Shown here piece by piece: positions 16,718 through 24,823 of a stretch of 43,229 bases of DNA. The stretch is from Butyrivibrio sp. UBA3740 (GTDB lineage: Bacteria; Bacillota; Clostridia; Lachnospirales; Lachnospiraceae). The notes under the pieces are model-generated. The model had not been told where the DNA came from. It worked only from the letters and a program-made list of their open reading frames with translations, and did no database searches. Positions within the stretch are counted from its first letter, which is position 1; every line of letters begins with the position of its first letter. Both the position numbers and the translations under genes were made by a program. The stretch covers positions 1-43,229 of the forward strand of contig DFGW01000110.1 in the NCBI GenBank assembly GCA_002372465.1, written 5' to 3'.

Positions 16718-17041
16718 TTACCTCTCTTCCTTTTCTCCCGGTCTGATTAACTTGTAGCCGTATGACTCAAGAGCCGCAATCACTTCCGGAGTAATGTTTA
16801 CGTTATAATCCACATTTTTCATATTCGTTCGTTCAATGATTCTATGAAGCTCATCCACAGAGACCTCCATTACTTCCGCTATCCTTCGAAGATTATCCCG
16901 ATCAGGCAGCCCTCCGTCAGTCTCCCACTTGGCTATAGCGGATTTGGAAACACCAACCTTATCTGCTAGTTCCTCCTGCGTAAGCCGCATATGTTTTCTT
17001 CTTGTTGAAATATACTGTCCTAAACTCATTCGTGCCCACAT
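16718..17041 (-). CDS. XRE-family transcriptional regulator
   Basis: 107 residues. Residues ~6-60 are a Cro/CI-type helix-turn-helix: LGQYISTRRKHMRLTQEELA, then DKVGVSKSAIAKWETDGGLP. The remaining ~45 residues form a short C-terminal part with no recognised ligand domain. AGGAG about ten bases upstream supports the ATG at 17041 rather than an internal Met. The gene is cotranscribed with the zinc-ribbon membrane protein and may control it. A perfect palindrome TTACGCTGCGTAA at 17103-17115 is a candidate autoregulatory operator. Confidence 0.9.
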   Translation of the reverse strand: MWARMSLGQYISTRRKHMRLTQEELADKVGVSKSAIAKWETDGGLPDRDNLRRIAEVMEVSVDELHRIIERTNMKNVDYNVNITPEVIAALESYGYKLIRPGEKEER

Positions 17042-17102
17042 TAAAACAATCTCCTATTTTTATGGTAAGTACTGTATTTTCCCTTATCAAATTACTTTTT
17101 GT

Positions 17103-17115
17103 TTACGCTGCGTAA
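17103..17115. promoter_or_regulatory. Palindrome upstream of the XRE gene
   Basis: TTACGC-T-GCGTAA is a perfect inverted repeat 62 bases upstream of the XRE start. Size and spacing suit binding of a Cro/CI-type dimer. No other gene start is near. Confidence 0.4.
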
Positions 17116-17156
17116 GCTCGTTTCGGATTCCTATAGTAAGAATATCAATTTGGGCA

Positions 17157-17188
17157 AAGAAAAATCCCCACCAAAATGGTGGGGAAAA
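17157..17188 (-). terminator. Terminator of the kinase operon
   Basis: TCCCCACCA-AAA-TGGTGGGGA is a perfect 9-bp stem. Read on the minus strand it is followed by ATTTTTCT, a usable T-tract. It lies 39 bases past the stop of the kinase partner gene. Its core recurs at 19055. Confidence 0.85.
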
Positions 17189-17226
17189 TCACAATCGTTT
17201 TATTCTTCTGTTGAAAGTTTCTTGAG

Positions 17227-17652
17227 TCATTGCTTAGTCAGCATCTCATCTATTTCGTACATGTCAAAAATGCGGTTGTTGATGGCAACTATAATACACG
17301 CATCTCTTGGATCCTTTGCATAAAGTTCACTTAGGCCGTACAGTTTCAGCGCCCTGTTTGTTTCATCCCAGTTAAAGTGCCCAGCTAGACAAAGTCTGAT
17401 GATCAGATCTCTGTCCTTGGTGTGTTTCTCCATGGTAACAATCTTGCTGCCATAGGATTCCGTTACACCTGCGAATGAATACACATCCTTAAGCTTTATA
17501 TTCTTCTCATCCAGGACGTCCTTCATATAATAGTAAAACGCTTTCTTCTCCTCAGCCAAATACTTGCTGTTATCTTTAAAATATGTATCAAGCTGATCAG
17601 GCTTCATGTTTTCAAGAAGGTCGTTTAGCTCGTCTGTAGATTTCTTTTGCAA
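17227..17652 (-). CDS. Kinase-coupled regulatory protein, HTH-like
   Basis: 141 residues starting at TTG. AGGAGG lies nine bases upstream, inside the end of the kinase gene, and the two genes are 2 bases apart. An N-terminal helical region (LNDLLENMKPDQLDTYF) is followed by KLKDVYSFAGVTESYGSKIV, which could be a helix-turn-helix, and by DRDLIIRLCLAGHFNWDETN with LYGLSELYAKDPRDACIIVA. That second half resembles XRE-like proteins found beside Ser/Thr kinases in Lachnospiraceae. It may be a phosphorylation target or adaptor of the kinase. No transmembrane segment or cysteine motif is present. The function is inferred only from context. Confidence 0.75.
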   Translation of the reverse strand: MQKKSTDELNDLLENMKPDQLDTYFKDNSKYLAEEKKAFYYYMKDVLDEKNIKLKDVYSFAGVTESYGSKIVTMEKHTKDRDLIIRLCLAGHFNWDETNRALKLYGLSELYAKDPRDACIIVAINNRIFDMYEIDEMLTKQ

Positions 17653-17654
17653 AA

Positions 17655-18746
17655 CTAATTCCTCCTGATTTCTTGGAGGGCATCATGCAGCTCTTTTGCC
17701 GTATATCTGTCCTCAGCATTAAGGCTGATGCAACGCTCAATAATATTCCACAGCTGTCCGGTGGCACGTTTTTCCTTTGGAAAAGAGCCGGTGACCATCA
17801 CATTGAGAAGCATTCCAACCGCATAAATATCTGCCTTCGCAGAGGAAGCACTAAGGCCATATCCAACCTGCTCAGGGGCAGCATAGTACTGAGTCCCCAT
17901 GTACCTGGTATCATCAGTCTTCTCCGGATCGTACCATTTAGCAACATTCATATCTAAAAGGTTCACTTCGTTGTCGATGGAAATAATGATATTGGATGGT
18001 TTAACATCTCTGTGAATGATTGGTGTCGGAAGGTTATGTAGCACGTTCAGGATGTCGCAGATATACAAAGCCACACTAATCGCCTTATCTTCAGGCAGTG
18101 GTCCCTTTTCAAGTATATGTTCAAGGTTCAGGCCAAGAATGAACTCCTCAATAACAATCAGGCAGTTGCTACCCTCAAAGATATTGACGATGCGTGGCAT
18201 ATGTTCAACAGGATGCTCCATCAGATAAGAATACACGCTCTTGTTATAGATAGTGAGAAGCTTCTTGATGTATCGTTCCCCTGTTTCCCGATACCTGACA
18301 AGAATGATATTGTCTTTCCCTTCGATGGCCTCTTCTTCCTGATACATGGACAGTTCCAAGGCATCAGCATCAGATAAGCCTCTGTATGGATTGTTCCTAT
18401 CGGCTTGAAATTCAGCTTCTGATGCATAAAGTTCGCTGCCATCAATCTTGTTTACATGCCCACATTCAGTGCACTTCCATTCACCATAGTCCTCTGTAAA
18501 TCCAGGCTGTTCATTCATTACAGTACCACATTCGTCGCAGAACCAGACAATGTCGCCCTCTACTTCCGGATTGATCAGCATCTGTCCACAGCCACGGCAC
18601 TCCCAATATTTTAGGGATGGGTCATAGCCTTTCTGAAGGGTGAGGTTGGCGTTGCAGTGAGGACAATATTCGTAGAAATACTCCGAATCATCTGATAGTT
18701 GCTCTCTAGTATTTAGTTTATTTATAAATCTATCAAATACCCCCAT
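17655..18746 (-). CDS. Zinc-ribbon Ser/Thr protein kinase
   Basis: 363 residues. Residues ~25-105 hold two zinc ribbons with CxxC pairs (CPHC, CRGC, CDEC, CTEC). Residues ~130-360 form a Hanks-type kinase. A Lys in GERYIKKLL may be the ATP-contacting residue, HRDVKPSN at ~245-252 is the catalytic loop, and APEQVGYG is the APE region. The DFG motif is replaced by DMN (~265-267): the metal-binding Asp is kept but Phe and Gly are not. No glycine-rich GxGxxG loop is obvious. The enzyme may therefore be active with an unusual nucleotide site. It has no transmembrane segment, unlike PrkC-type kinases. GAGAGG precedes the ATG. Downstream is the coupled regulatory gene. Confidence 0.88.
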   Translation of the reverse strand: MGVFDRFINKLNTREQLSDDSEYFYEYCPHCNANLTLQKGYDPSLKYWECRGCGQMLINPEVEGDIVWFCDECGTVMNEQPGFTEDYGEWKCTECGHVNKIDGSELYASEAEFQADRNNPYRGLSDADALELSMYQEEEAIEGKDNIILVRYRETGERYIKKLLTIYNKSVYSYLMEHPVEHMPRIVNIFEGSNCLIVIEEFILGLNLEHILEKGPLPEDKAISVALYICDILNVLHNLPTPIIHRDVKPSNIIISIDNEVNLLDMNVAKWYDPEKTDDTRYMGTQYYAAPEQVGYGLSASSAKADIYAVGMLLNVMVTGSFPKEKRATGQLWNIIERCISLNAEDRYTAKELHDALQEIRRN

Positions 18747-19087
18747 CTAACCTCTCAATTTATCATTTCCGTTAAACATATTAGATATCATTCTGTGAAA
18801 TGATTGTCGTTAACTCTTCATTCTCATATGTTAACGCAAAACCGCTTTGAAATCGCAAAAACGTGCTAATGTAATTGTATCATGACGAGCCTTACTCCAA
18901 TGTATAAATATCCGAAAAGCAATAGAAATTTTTAATGATTTTTGTAGTTATAGTTTTATCGTAATTGTTTTCATCGCTTCTTCAAATTACTCTTTGAACA
19001 CTCAGCGTAATCTTCTAACTGATTATTGTTATCATATCAATTGCTAAGGCAAGATACCCCCACCAAAATGGTGAGGGTAATAATACT
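18747..19087. other. Gene-free 341-bp interval
   Basis: AT-rich region upstream of the kinase operon, also containing the end of the exonuclease transcript. It holds an inverted repeat, CGTTAAC (18808-18814) and GTTAACG (18830-18836), 62-90 bases before the kinase start and so a possible operator. It also holds the hairpin at 19055-19079. No small ORF with a ribosome binding site is seen. Confidence 0.5.
19055..19079 (-). terminator. Hairpin after the exonuclease gene
   Basis: TACCC-c-CACCA and TGGTG-a-GGGTA pair around AAA with one internal mismatch. It is 9 bases past the exonuclease stop. The T-tract is poor on both strands, so termination is weak or factor-assisted. The core CCACCAAAATGGTG is identical to that of the terminator at 17157. 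Confidence 0.55.
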
Positions 19088-19738
19088 TCACGCCAGCACA
19101 ATCCCGGCGAACAGATCGCCCATGGAGAAGCTCAGATGCTCAGTCTCCTCTTCTCGAGCTGCCTGGTAGTATTCGTTCAGCTCGTAATCCGGGTTCTGCT
19201 CTAGTTTCGCGAAGAGCTTTGCTGTATTGTAGGCGTCTGCAAAGCCGTCATGCGCTCTGCCTTCAGGGACTATGTCGGAGGCGATGAGGGCTTCTTCAAG
19301 CTTGTACAAGCTCTTTTTACCCATCTTCTGACCGAAGGTCTTCTGGCAATCGATCCAGTTGGCAAAGATGATCTCCAAGCGCTCATCCTCAATACCCTTG
19401 GCGAAAATTTCATGAATGATCTGCTTGGGATCGGAGTCACTCCAGGAAACACACCTTACATCGTCGTAGGGCAGCCACTCTAAGAACATCTCCAGAGCCT
19501 CTTCAAAACATGGAGCTGTGACTACGTCAGCCTGTGTTATGCCAGTAAGATTCTCTATGAATCCATCAATGTGGCCATACTCAGGTCTTACATAAGTATT
19601 GAACTCGTCGACAATCTCATAATTCTCGTCAAGGAGAACTGCTCCAATCTGTATTGTCTCCTGGCACCACTTGTAACCGAACTTCTTGTAGCCCTTTGGT
19701 ACTTTGCACATTTCAAGATCTATAACTGCATACTTCAT
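19088..19738 (-). CDS. DnaQ/ERI-1-like 3'-5' exonuclease
   Basis: 216 residues of the DEDD exonuclease superfamily. Motif Exo I is VIDLEMCKVPKG (Asp6 and Glu8). The Exo II region lies in VSWSDSDPKQI near residue 99, and Exo III is RAHDGFADAYNTAKL near residue 169, with the HD and D acids of the DEDDh type. GYKWCQETIQIGAVLLDENY and the following YVRPEYG match the ERI-1/KapD-like exonucleases, which act on RNA or DNA ends. It is probably cytosolic. AGGAG is 5 bases before the ATG. It is a single-gene unit, with a palindromic element upstream. Confidence 0.9.
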   Translation of the reverse strand: MKYAVIDLEMCKVPKGYKKFGYKWCQETIQIGAVLLDENYEIVDEFNTYVRPEYGHIDGFIENLTGITQADVVTAPCFEEALEMFLEWLPYDDVRCVSWSDSDPKQIIHEIFAKGIEDERLEIIFANWIDCQKTFGQKMGKKSLYKLEEALIASDIVPEGRAHDGFADAYNTAKLFAKLEQNPDYELNEYYQAAREEETEHLSFSMGDLFAGIVLA

Positions 19739-19906
19739 AGCTGCTCCTGCCTTTCGTGAGATACAATTTGTTTAATCTTCCTGATTAGAGATAGTTTGCC
19801 TTCCCTATGATGATATTTTCCAACAAATGCTATCCAATAAACCTCCTGTATCGTCGAACAGGCGTGCTATTTGACCACGAACTCGGGGAACTCGAGGCCT
19901 CGTATT

Positions 19907-20094
19907 CGGTATTTTTTCTGCTTGCCTCAAAATATACCGTTAGAAAAAGGCTCTTTTCGATAGTATTTAGCAATGTCCAAAATAATACCGCAGAAATCTG
20001 CGGAAAGTTACGGGAGATTTTGGGGATCTTTTGAAATCTATCGAAATACGTCCAATTATAACGGTATATTTTCGGACTTGCCAAAAAGTTACCG
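19907..20094. repeat. Long imperfect palindrome of ~188 bp
   Basis: The plus-strand arm CGGTATTTTTT...CAAAATATACCGTTA...TTTCGATAG matches the reverse complement of the other arm, CGGTAACTTTTT...GAAAATATACCGTTA...TTTCGATAG. Similarity continues inward (ATTT, CCAAAAT) to a perfect central hairpin CCGCAG-AAAT-CTGCGG. The whole element can fold into one interrupted stem. It fills most of a 415-bp gene-free gap between the exonuclease start and the DUF4037 terminator. It encodes no credible protein. A MITE-like element or a large structured RNA is possible. Confidence 0.7.
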
Positions 20095-20121
20095 TAAGCT
20101 CCTTGTTTGTGATGAAAGCAG

Positions 20122-20153
20122 CAAAAAAAGAAGCCTGCACACTAGCAAGCTTC
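20122..20153 (-). terminator. Rho-independent terminator of the DUF4037 gene
   Basis: Read on the minus strand, GAAGCTTGC and GCAGGCTTC pair around a 6-base loop (one mismatch), followed by seven T. It begins immediately after the TAA stop at 20154. Confidence 0.93.
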
Positions 20154-21089
20154 TTAAATAAGTATCTCATCAACATATTTTTCAAGGTAAGTGTTTTGCT
20201 CACGGATAAGGTTCTTTTCCCTGAGCATGACTACCAGCATTTCGGCAATCTGCTCGGAGATCACCACCACCTTGTCGCTCATGTTCAGGTTGTCGGGCAT
20301 ATACCTGATGTGCTGCCAGGCGGACAAGGTGCAACCTGTTTCTGCAAGCTCTTTTACCAGCCTTGCGAATCGTCCGTTTACATCAAGCTCCTCCAGCGCC
20401 CGGTAGGTCCACTTATAGTAGGGCGGATATGTTTTTTTTAGTAAAAAGAAAAGTTCCATCGCTGCCTGCAGTCCTGTGGATTTACAAATCTGTGCAGCGA
20501 CAGTGTCTTTTCTTGCCATGCATCTTGAGTAGTTGACCTGAAGGGAAGAGGCATATCTGTGGAGCTCGCCAGCCATGCGCTCCCGCCAGATTTCATCAGG
20601 ATAATAATCCAAAAGAGTCTTTCTAAAGGCCGAGAACCTGCCGAGGTCATCCCGGAAGATCTCGCCGTTTACCGCGGTTGCCAGGCAGGAATGATCAAGG
20701 CTCCTCCAGGTCTCGTCCGTAATACGGTTCTCCTCAGCATCCACCCGGGTGCCAAGGACGTAGGAGTAAAAACCATCAATTGTCATGACTCCCCTTCTCT
20801 GGCGAAGTCTGTCAGTAAGGTCCGCCCCGGGAGTGCTGTCAACCAGCTCATTGTAGGCGATGGAAAGGAGCCTTCCGAACTTATGAAAGTCCTCCTCCGT
20901 AACCCAAAGGCAGGTCCCGGTCCCAAAGTCATGATCTCTTGAGATGAAGTCATCGAAACCAAAGCAGTCAGAGCCCTCTCCGGCTAATCCTACTGCTATT
21001 CTGGATTCATATTCAGGAAACTTCTCATGGAGCATTGGCGCAACCTTGTTCTCGTAGAAGCGCCTGCTCTTATCAAAAACATCCGTCAT
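20154..21089 (-). CDS. DUF4037 nucleotidyltransferase-like protein
   Basis: 311 residues. The motif GEGSDCFGFDDFISRDHDFG near residues 37-56 carries the G-S and D-x-D pattern of the nucleotidyltransferase fold, and the following TGTCLWVT is typical of DUF4037. The rest is alpha-helical, as in the family's C-terminal part. A nucleotidyl-transfer activity is plausible, though no substrate is known. AGGAAA precedes the ATG. The gene follows the DUF2798 gene by about 43 bases on the same strand and ends in a strong terminator. Confidence 0.88.
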   Translation of the reverse strand: MTDVFDKSRRFYENKVAPMLHEKFPEYESRIAVGLAGEGSDCFGFDDFISRDHDFGTGTCLWVTEEDFHKFGRLLSIAYNELVDSTPGADLTDRLRQRRGVMTIDGFYSYVLGTRVDAEENRITDETWRSLDHSCLATAVNGEIFRDDLGRFSAFRKTLLDYYPDEIWRERMAGELHRYASSLQVNYSRCMARKDTVAAQICKSTGLQAAMELFFLLKKTYPPYYKWTYRALEELDVNGRFARLVKELAETGCTLSAWQHIRYMPDNLNMSDKVVVISEQIAEMLVVMLREKNLIREQNTYLEKYVDEILI

Positions 21090-21132
21090 ACTTTTTTCCT
21101 GTATCTATGAGATCACTGGTCAGGTTGTCTTT

Positions 21133-21639
21133 TCAGGCGGCGAGATCAGCGTTTCCTTCTGCCGCGCGGTCTTTTGCCAGCGTCTTAACAAAAAAGCCAA
21201 ATACATTTCTTACAAGGGGTCCGGCAAAGAATATCTGCCAGCAAAGCGCCATGGGGAAATTGAAGGCCGTGGTCTGGAGCCATACAGCCACGAACTCAGA
21301 GCCGGCGTTCTTGAAAAGAATCGTTGCCACAAGGCTCATAAGTGGGCACATGAGGCAGACTGACATGGCTGAGATTGCAAGGATCATCATGATCATGGGA
21401 TCTTTGCCCGGAGTCACGAATCTAAATGCCAGCTTCTGTGCCAGCCTTCCGACAAACAAAAGCTCCAAAACAACGGCTATGGGCCACATGATCACGATCT
21501 CTTTAAATGCTGCCAGGAACACGAAGTTCTGAAGTCCGCCGACACTAAGGGCAATATTGTAGCAGATCATCGCGTAGACCATGACAAAGGCCATGAAAAT
21601 AGTGAAAATAACATCCTGAAATTTGTTCTGTGGTAACAT
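21133..21639 (-). CDS. DUF2798-type membrane protein
   Basis: 168 residues with four transmembrane segments. The first repeat, MLPQNKFQDVIFTIFMAFVM, and the second, FVTPGKDPMIMMILAISAMS, are related halves: each begins with a polar stretch and a long hydrophobic helix. An N-x-x-P-M-A-L-C-W-Q-I-F-F-A-G-P-L-V-R end is shared with DUF2798 proteins. The role is unknown. AAGGAG lies 11 bases upstream. It may be cotranscribed with DUF4037. Confidence 0.82.
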   Translation of the reverse strand: MLPQNKFQDVIFTIFMAFVMVYAMICYNIALSVGGLQNFVFLAAFKEIVIMWPIAVVLELLFVGRLAQKLAFRFVTPGKDPMIMMILAISAMSVCLMCPLMSLVATILFKNAGSEFVAVWLQTTAFNFPMALCWQIFFAGPLVRNVFGFFVKTLAKDRAAEGNADLAA

Positions 21640-21858
21640 ACCTGGGGGTTCTCCTTTCTTTTACCAGGGGAAGACCGGAGGCGTGTTGTTCGTTATCACC
21701 AATCTGGTGTGCGTTTCCAATGTTACCAGCCCTTTATCTTCGATTTTGCACGTCGATTTCTGATTATAGCAGATATTTCTTTTTGATGTAATACCCAAAA
21801 TTATAGATATCATTAACGGCTCATAATCCTATATAAAGTCCAGTTATTAACTTAAAAC

Positions 21859-21930
21859 ATGACAAAATTTAGTTATAACCATTATAATAATTTGTACAAG
21901 CAAACAGATTTCTTTAGTTGCGAAAGGAGG
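21859..21930 (+). promoter_or_regulatory. Promoter and ribosome binding site of the DUF362 gene
   Basis: ATGACA (21859-21864) and TATAAT (21883-21888) are 18 bases apart. A strong AAAGGAGG (21923-21930) lies 8 bases before a TTG at 21939, which decides the start. The -10 box is perfect. Confidence 0.6.
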
Positions 21931-21938
21931 TATTTTTA

Positions 21939-22928
21939 TTGTCTGACGGATCAAGATATGTACCATATGAAGAGCGTACCGGAGCTGAATCTATTGTTTA
22001 TTTCACAAGGGATTTGTCTCCTGCAGGAATTCAAAAGGTATATCAGAAAGTAAATAATTACATCACAGGTAAAGTTGCGATCAAGCTTCATACCGGAGAA
22101 CCGAATGGTACGAATATAGTTCCTGCTGCTTGGGTTAAGGAACTTATGGAAAAAGAGCCAAGTCTTAAAGATGCCACAATAGTTGAAACCAATACCTTCT
22201 ATGATGGGGACAGATATACTACAGAATCCCACAGAAATACTTTAAAGATTAATGGCTGGACCTTTGCACCTGTGGATATCATGGATGAAGAGGCAACCAT
22301 TACTCTTCCGGTAAAGAACGGAAAATGGTTTAAAGAGATGAGCCATGGCTCTCATATGTTAAACTACGACTCCATGTTTGTACTCACTCACTTCAAAGGC
22401 CATACCATGGGCGGCTTTGGAGGAAGCAATAAAAATATAGGTATAGGATGTGCCGATGGGCGCATTGGCAAGGCATGGATACATGCCAAGAACGGAAACG
22501 ACTGGGGCGTAGCGGAAGAAGAACTCATGGAGAAGATCACAGAATCCACTAAGGCTACCATTGATCATTTCGGCAAAAACATTACCTATGTCAATGTGAT
22601 GAGAAACATGAGTGTTTCCTGCGACTGCGAAGGCGTAGCAGCAGAACCGGTAGTTACTCCCAATGTTGGAATACTTGCATCAACTGACATCCTGGCAATA
22701 GACCAGGCATGCATTGACCTTGTATACGCTATGACCGAGGAAGAGCATAGAGCTCTTGTAGAGAGAATAGTAACAAGGCACGGTCACAGGCAGTTATCCT
22801 ACATGAAAGAACTGGGAATGGGAAATGACCGTTACAAGCTCATAGATGTTGACAACAACGATCAGGAGATAGACAGAAAAGAGGCTGTAAAGGATCTTAA
22901 GCCATTTGTAAGAATTCAACCAAAATGA
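21939..22928 (+). CDS. DUF362 domain protein
   Basis: About 329 residues starting at TTG 21939, after AAAGGAGG. An earlier in-frame TTG (21918) overlaps that site and is less likely. DUF362 features include KVAIKLHTGEPNGTNIVPAA, the FVLTHFKGHTMGGFGGSNKN segment and the GILASTDILAIDQACIDLVY segment. Many DUF362 proteins end in 4Fe-4S ferredoxin domains. This one has only scattered cysteines (CDCEG and a few others) and no CxxCxxC cluster, so it is the short form. Its function is not established. It has its own promoter and a strong bidirectional terminator. Confidence 0.9.
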   Translation: MSDGSRYVPYEERTGAESIVYFTRDLSPAGIQKVYQKVNNYITGKVAIKLHTGEPNGTNIVPAAWVKELMEKEPSLKDATIVETNTFYDGDRYTTESHRNTLKINGWTFAPVDIMDEEATITLPVKNGKWFKEMSHGSHMLNYDSMFVLTHFKGHTMGGFGGSNKNIGIGCADGRIGKAWIHAKNGNDWGVAEEELMEKITESTKATIDHFGKNITYVNVMRNMSVSCDCEGVAAEPVVTPNVGILASTDILAIDQACIDLVYAMTEEEHRALVERIVTRHGHRQLSYMKELGMGNDRYKLIDVDNNDQEIDRKEAVKDLKPFVRIQPK

Positions 22929-22934
22929 AACACG

Positions 22935-22968
22935 AAGGCCTGTCAGAATATTCTGACAGGCCTTTTCA
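22935..22968. terminator. Bidirectional terminator, perfect 30-bp palindrome
   Basis: The arm AAGGCCTGTCAGAAT (22935-22949) is followed directly by its exact reverse complement (22950-22964), then TTTT-like sequence on the plus side. It separates the converging DUF362 and DnaJ genes (stops at 22928 and 22973). Confidence 0.9.
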
Positions 22969-22972
22969 GATT

Positions 22973-23866
22973 TTAGCCAAAGTTAAACAGTTCCTTGATC
23001 AGGCTGCTGTTGCAGACCGGGGTGTCGCGGAGCGTCTTGGGGATGCCAAGCTCGATTGCCACCTGGATCCGGCTGCTGCCCTTGCGATTTTTCTCAGTCT
23101 TTTTTATGGCAGCGCGGGCTTCTACCTGGGGATCTTCAAGGAGCGGCAGAACTACGTAATATAGCTCGTCCTGATCAAAAGAAATGTTTCCAACGCTCCT
23201 GCCGGTCACAATCTCTTCCACTACTGCCCGGTCTTCACGAAGGAAGATGTTCAAAGGCTCCCCTATGATCGGGGTTGCGCCTTTGGGGGCTTTCGGGTTT
23301 TCTTTTACAAATCCGGTAAAGGAAAAGAACTCCAGGCCATCCTCCTCTCGCTCCTTCCGACCAAGCTTCCTGGCTGCATCTGCCGGAAGGACGTACTCCT
23401 GCATCATCAGGTGGAAGATGTCTTTTACCCTGTCGGGAGTATGCATAGAGTCGTGATCTGTCATCACTTCTTTGCAGGCTTCAAGGACGCTCTTGGAAAA
23501 GAGCCTGAACTCCTCCATGTCAGGATCCCAGACAAACCTGCCCCTTGCCATCCTGGAAAGTGGCAGCTCTTCATCATACATCCTGAACTGGACGTAGATG
23601 TTCCTCTCGGAAAAGGCAGCCCTGTTTTCGAAGGCATCCCAGGTGAATTCATAGGTTTCATAGACCGGCTGGCCTTCCGATTCCTTGATCTTCTTATAGG
23701 CTTCAATCACCTGTCTGATCTTTTCATCGTCCTCGGGATCTCTTTTCCCGGTGGGGTCTGAGTCCGGATGGTACAGGATGAGAAGCTTTTTGTATTTGGC
23801 TTTTATCTCCCGCTCGCTGTCATCTTTGCCAGCGCCAAGGATCTTATATGCTTCCTTCAGTGTCAT
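22973..23866 (-). CDS. DnaJ-domain protein
   Basis: 297 residues. Residues 1-65 are a J domain: TLKEAYKILGAGKDDSEREI, then LLILYHPDSDP with the HPD signature near residue 34. There is no Gly/Phe region or zinc-finger domain, so this is a class III J-protein that recruits DnaK for a specific client. The C-terminal ~230 residues are not recognised. They include a KKTEKNRKGSSRIQVAIELG segment near the end. The gene starts 3 bases after the SGNH hydrolase stop, so both are translated from one message. Confidence 0.85.
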   Translation of the reverse strand: MTLKEAYKILGAGKDDSEREIKAKYKKLLILYHPDSDPTGKRDPEDDEKIRQVIEAYKKIKESEGQPVYETYEFTWDAFENRAAFSERNIYVQFRMYDEELPLSRMARGRFVWDPDMEEFRLFSKSVLEACKEVMTDHDSMHTPDRVKDIFHLMMQEYVLPADAARKLGRKEREEDGLEFFSFTGFVKENPKAPKGATPIIGEPLNIFLREDRAVVEEIVTGRSVGNISFDQDELYYVVLPLLEDPQVEARAAIKKTEKNRKGSSRIQVAIELGIPKTLRDTPVCNSSLIKELFNFG

Positions 23867-23869
23867 GAA

Positions 23870-24823
23870 TTAATCCCGCCAAATCTCTTTGACAGCCTCT
23901 GCCAGGTTGCGGCCATATACCTCACAGCCAAGGCAGTTAGGGTGCAAATTATCCAGGAAGTACTCAGGAAAATGCGGAACCATCTTCATCCCGTCCAAGA
24001 TACTCACATTGCTGTAACGACCTGCAATATCCCTGACCTTGTCGCAAAAAGTCATAAGCTGTGGCAGACCGTCGACGCTGTCTCCTCTCCAGAGAGGCGT
24101 TATGCAAATGACCGGTATATCTTCACCGTAGATACTCATGAGGGTCTCGTAGTATTCCTCCACGGCGCTCATGTCTTTATCCCCATACTGGTTGGTTCCA
24201 AGGGCCACTATGATCCTGTCCGGTCTGTAGCCTTCCATTTCCATCAGGGAATTCTTATCGTAGATGTAGCCACCGATTCCCTGATTGATTATGTCGTAAT
24301 TCAGGATCCTGTTGGCAACGCTGACATAGGTACACCCCGATCTTAGGGGTCCGTAGCCCTGAGTTATTGAATCTCCAAGCCACAGAACCTTCTTACCTTT
24401 AACAGCTCTTTTGACCTCGCCATCCAGTGTCAGGTTCTTGATAAGAGCCACGGCGTCTGCAGGAAGATAGATCACTACCTTCTTTTCACCTTTGGGAAGG
24501 TCCCATTCAATCGTCCCTGAATCCATTATGTCTTTTACATAGACAATGCCACTTATAAGGCCATCCACTGCTAGTTCAAAAGAGTCCGGCGAGCCCTTCC
24601 AAATGATCTTGTAATCAAAAGACACTTTCTCTGCCCGGGTTGTAAATTCAAGGGTCTTGGCATTTGATGCCATGCTCCTCTCATACCAGAAATCAAGGGC
24701 GCCCTTAAAGTATTCCATCTGCCTTTTGGAATACTGAAAAGCCTGCAGGTAACCGTCCTTCGTTTCCTCAAATTCATATGCGCCAAAATAAAGTTCTTTT
24801 AACTCTTCATTTGTCAAAACCAT
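23870..24823 (-). CDS. SGNH/GDSL-family hydrolase
   Basis: About 317 residues. The ATG at 24823 has AAGGAG nine bases upstream, whereas the GTG at 24841 has only a poorly spaced site. Residues ~1-140 form an N-terminal beta-sandwich-like domain, as in two-domain carbohydrate esterases. The catalytic domain then shows block I WLGDSITQGYG (nucleophile Ser), block III VALGTNQYG and block V DNLHPNCLG (Asp and His). No signal peptide is seen, so it probably acts in the cytosol on acetylated sugars taken up by the cell. It is the first gene of a pair with the DnaJ protein. The substrate is inferred. Confidence 0.87.
   Translation of the reverse strand: MVLTNEELKELYFGAYEFEETKDGYLQAFQYSKRQMEYFKGALDFWYERSMASNAKTLEFTTRAEKVSFDYKIIWKGSPDSFELAVDGLISGIVYVKDIMDSGTIEWDLPKGEKKVVIYLPADAVALIKNLTLDGEVKRAVKGKKVLWLGDSITQGYGPLRSGCTYVSVANRILNYDIINQGIGGYIYDKNSLMEMEGYRPDRIIVALGTNQYGDKDMSAVEEYYETLMSIYGEDIPVICITPLWRGDSVDGLPQLMTFCDKVRDIAGRYSNVSILDGMKMVPHFPEYFLDNLHPNCLGCEVYGRNLAEAVKEIWRD

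Noticed and set aside
18873..18900. Promoter for the kinase operon on the minus strand
   Set aside because: TTGGAG and TACAAT are present but only 15 bases apart, too short for a confident call.
19830..20203. Small frames in the gap at 19.8-20.2 kb
   Set aside because: They run through the palindromic element and terminator, lack ribosome binding sites and overlap on both strands.
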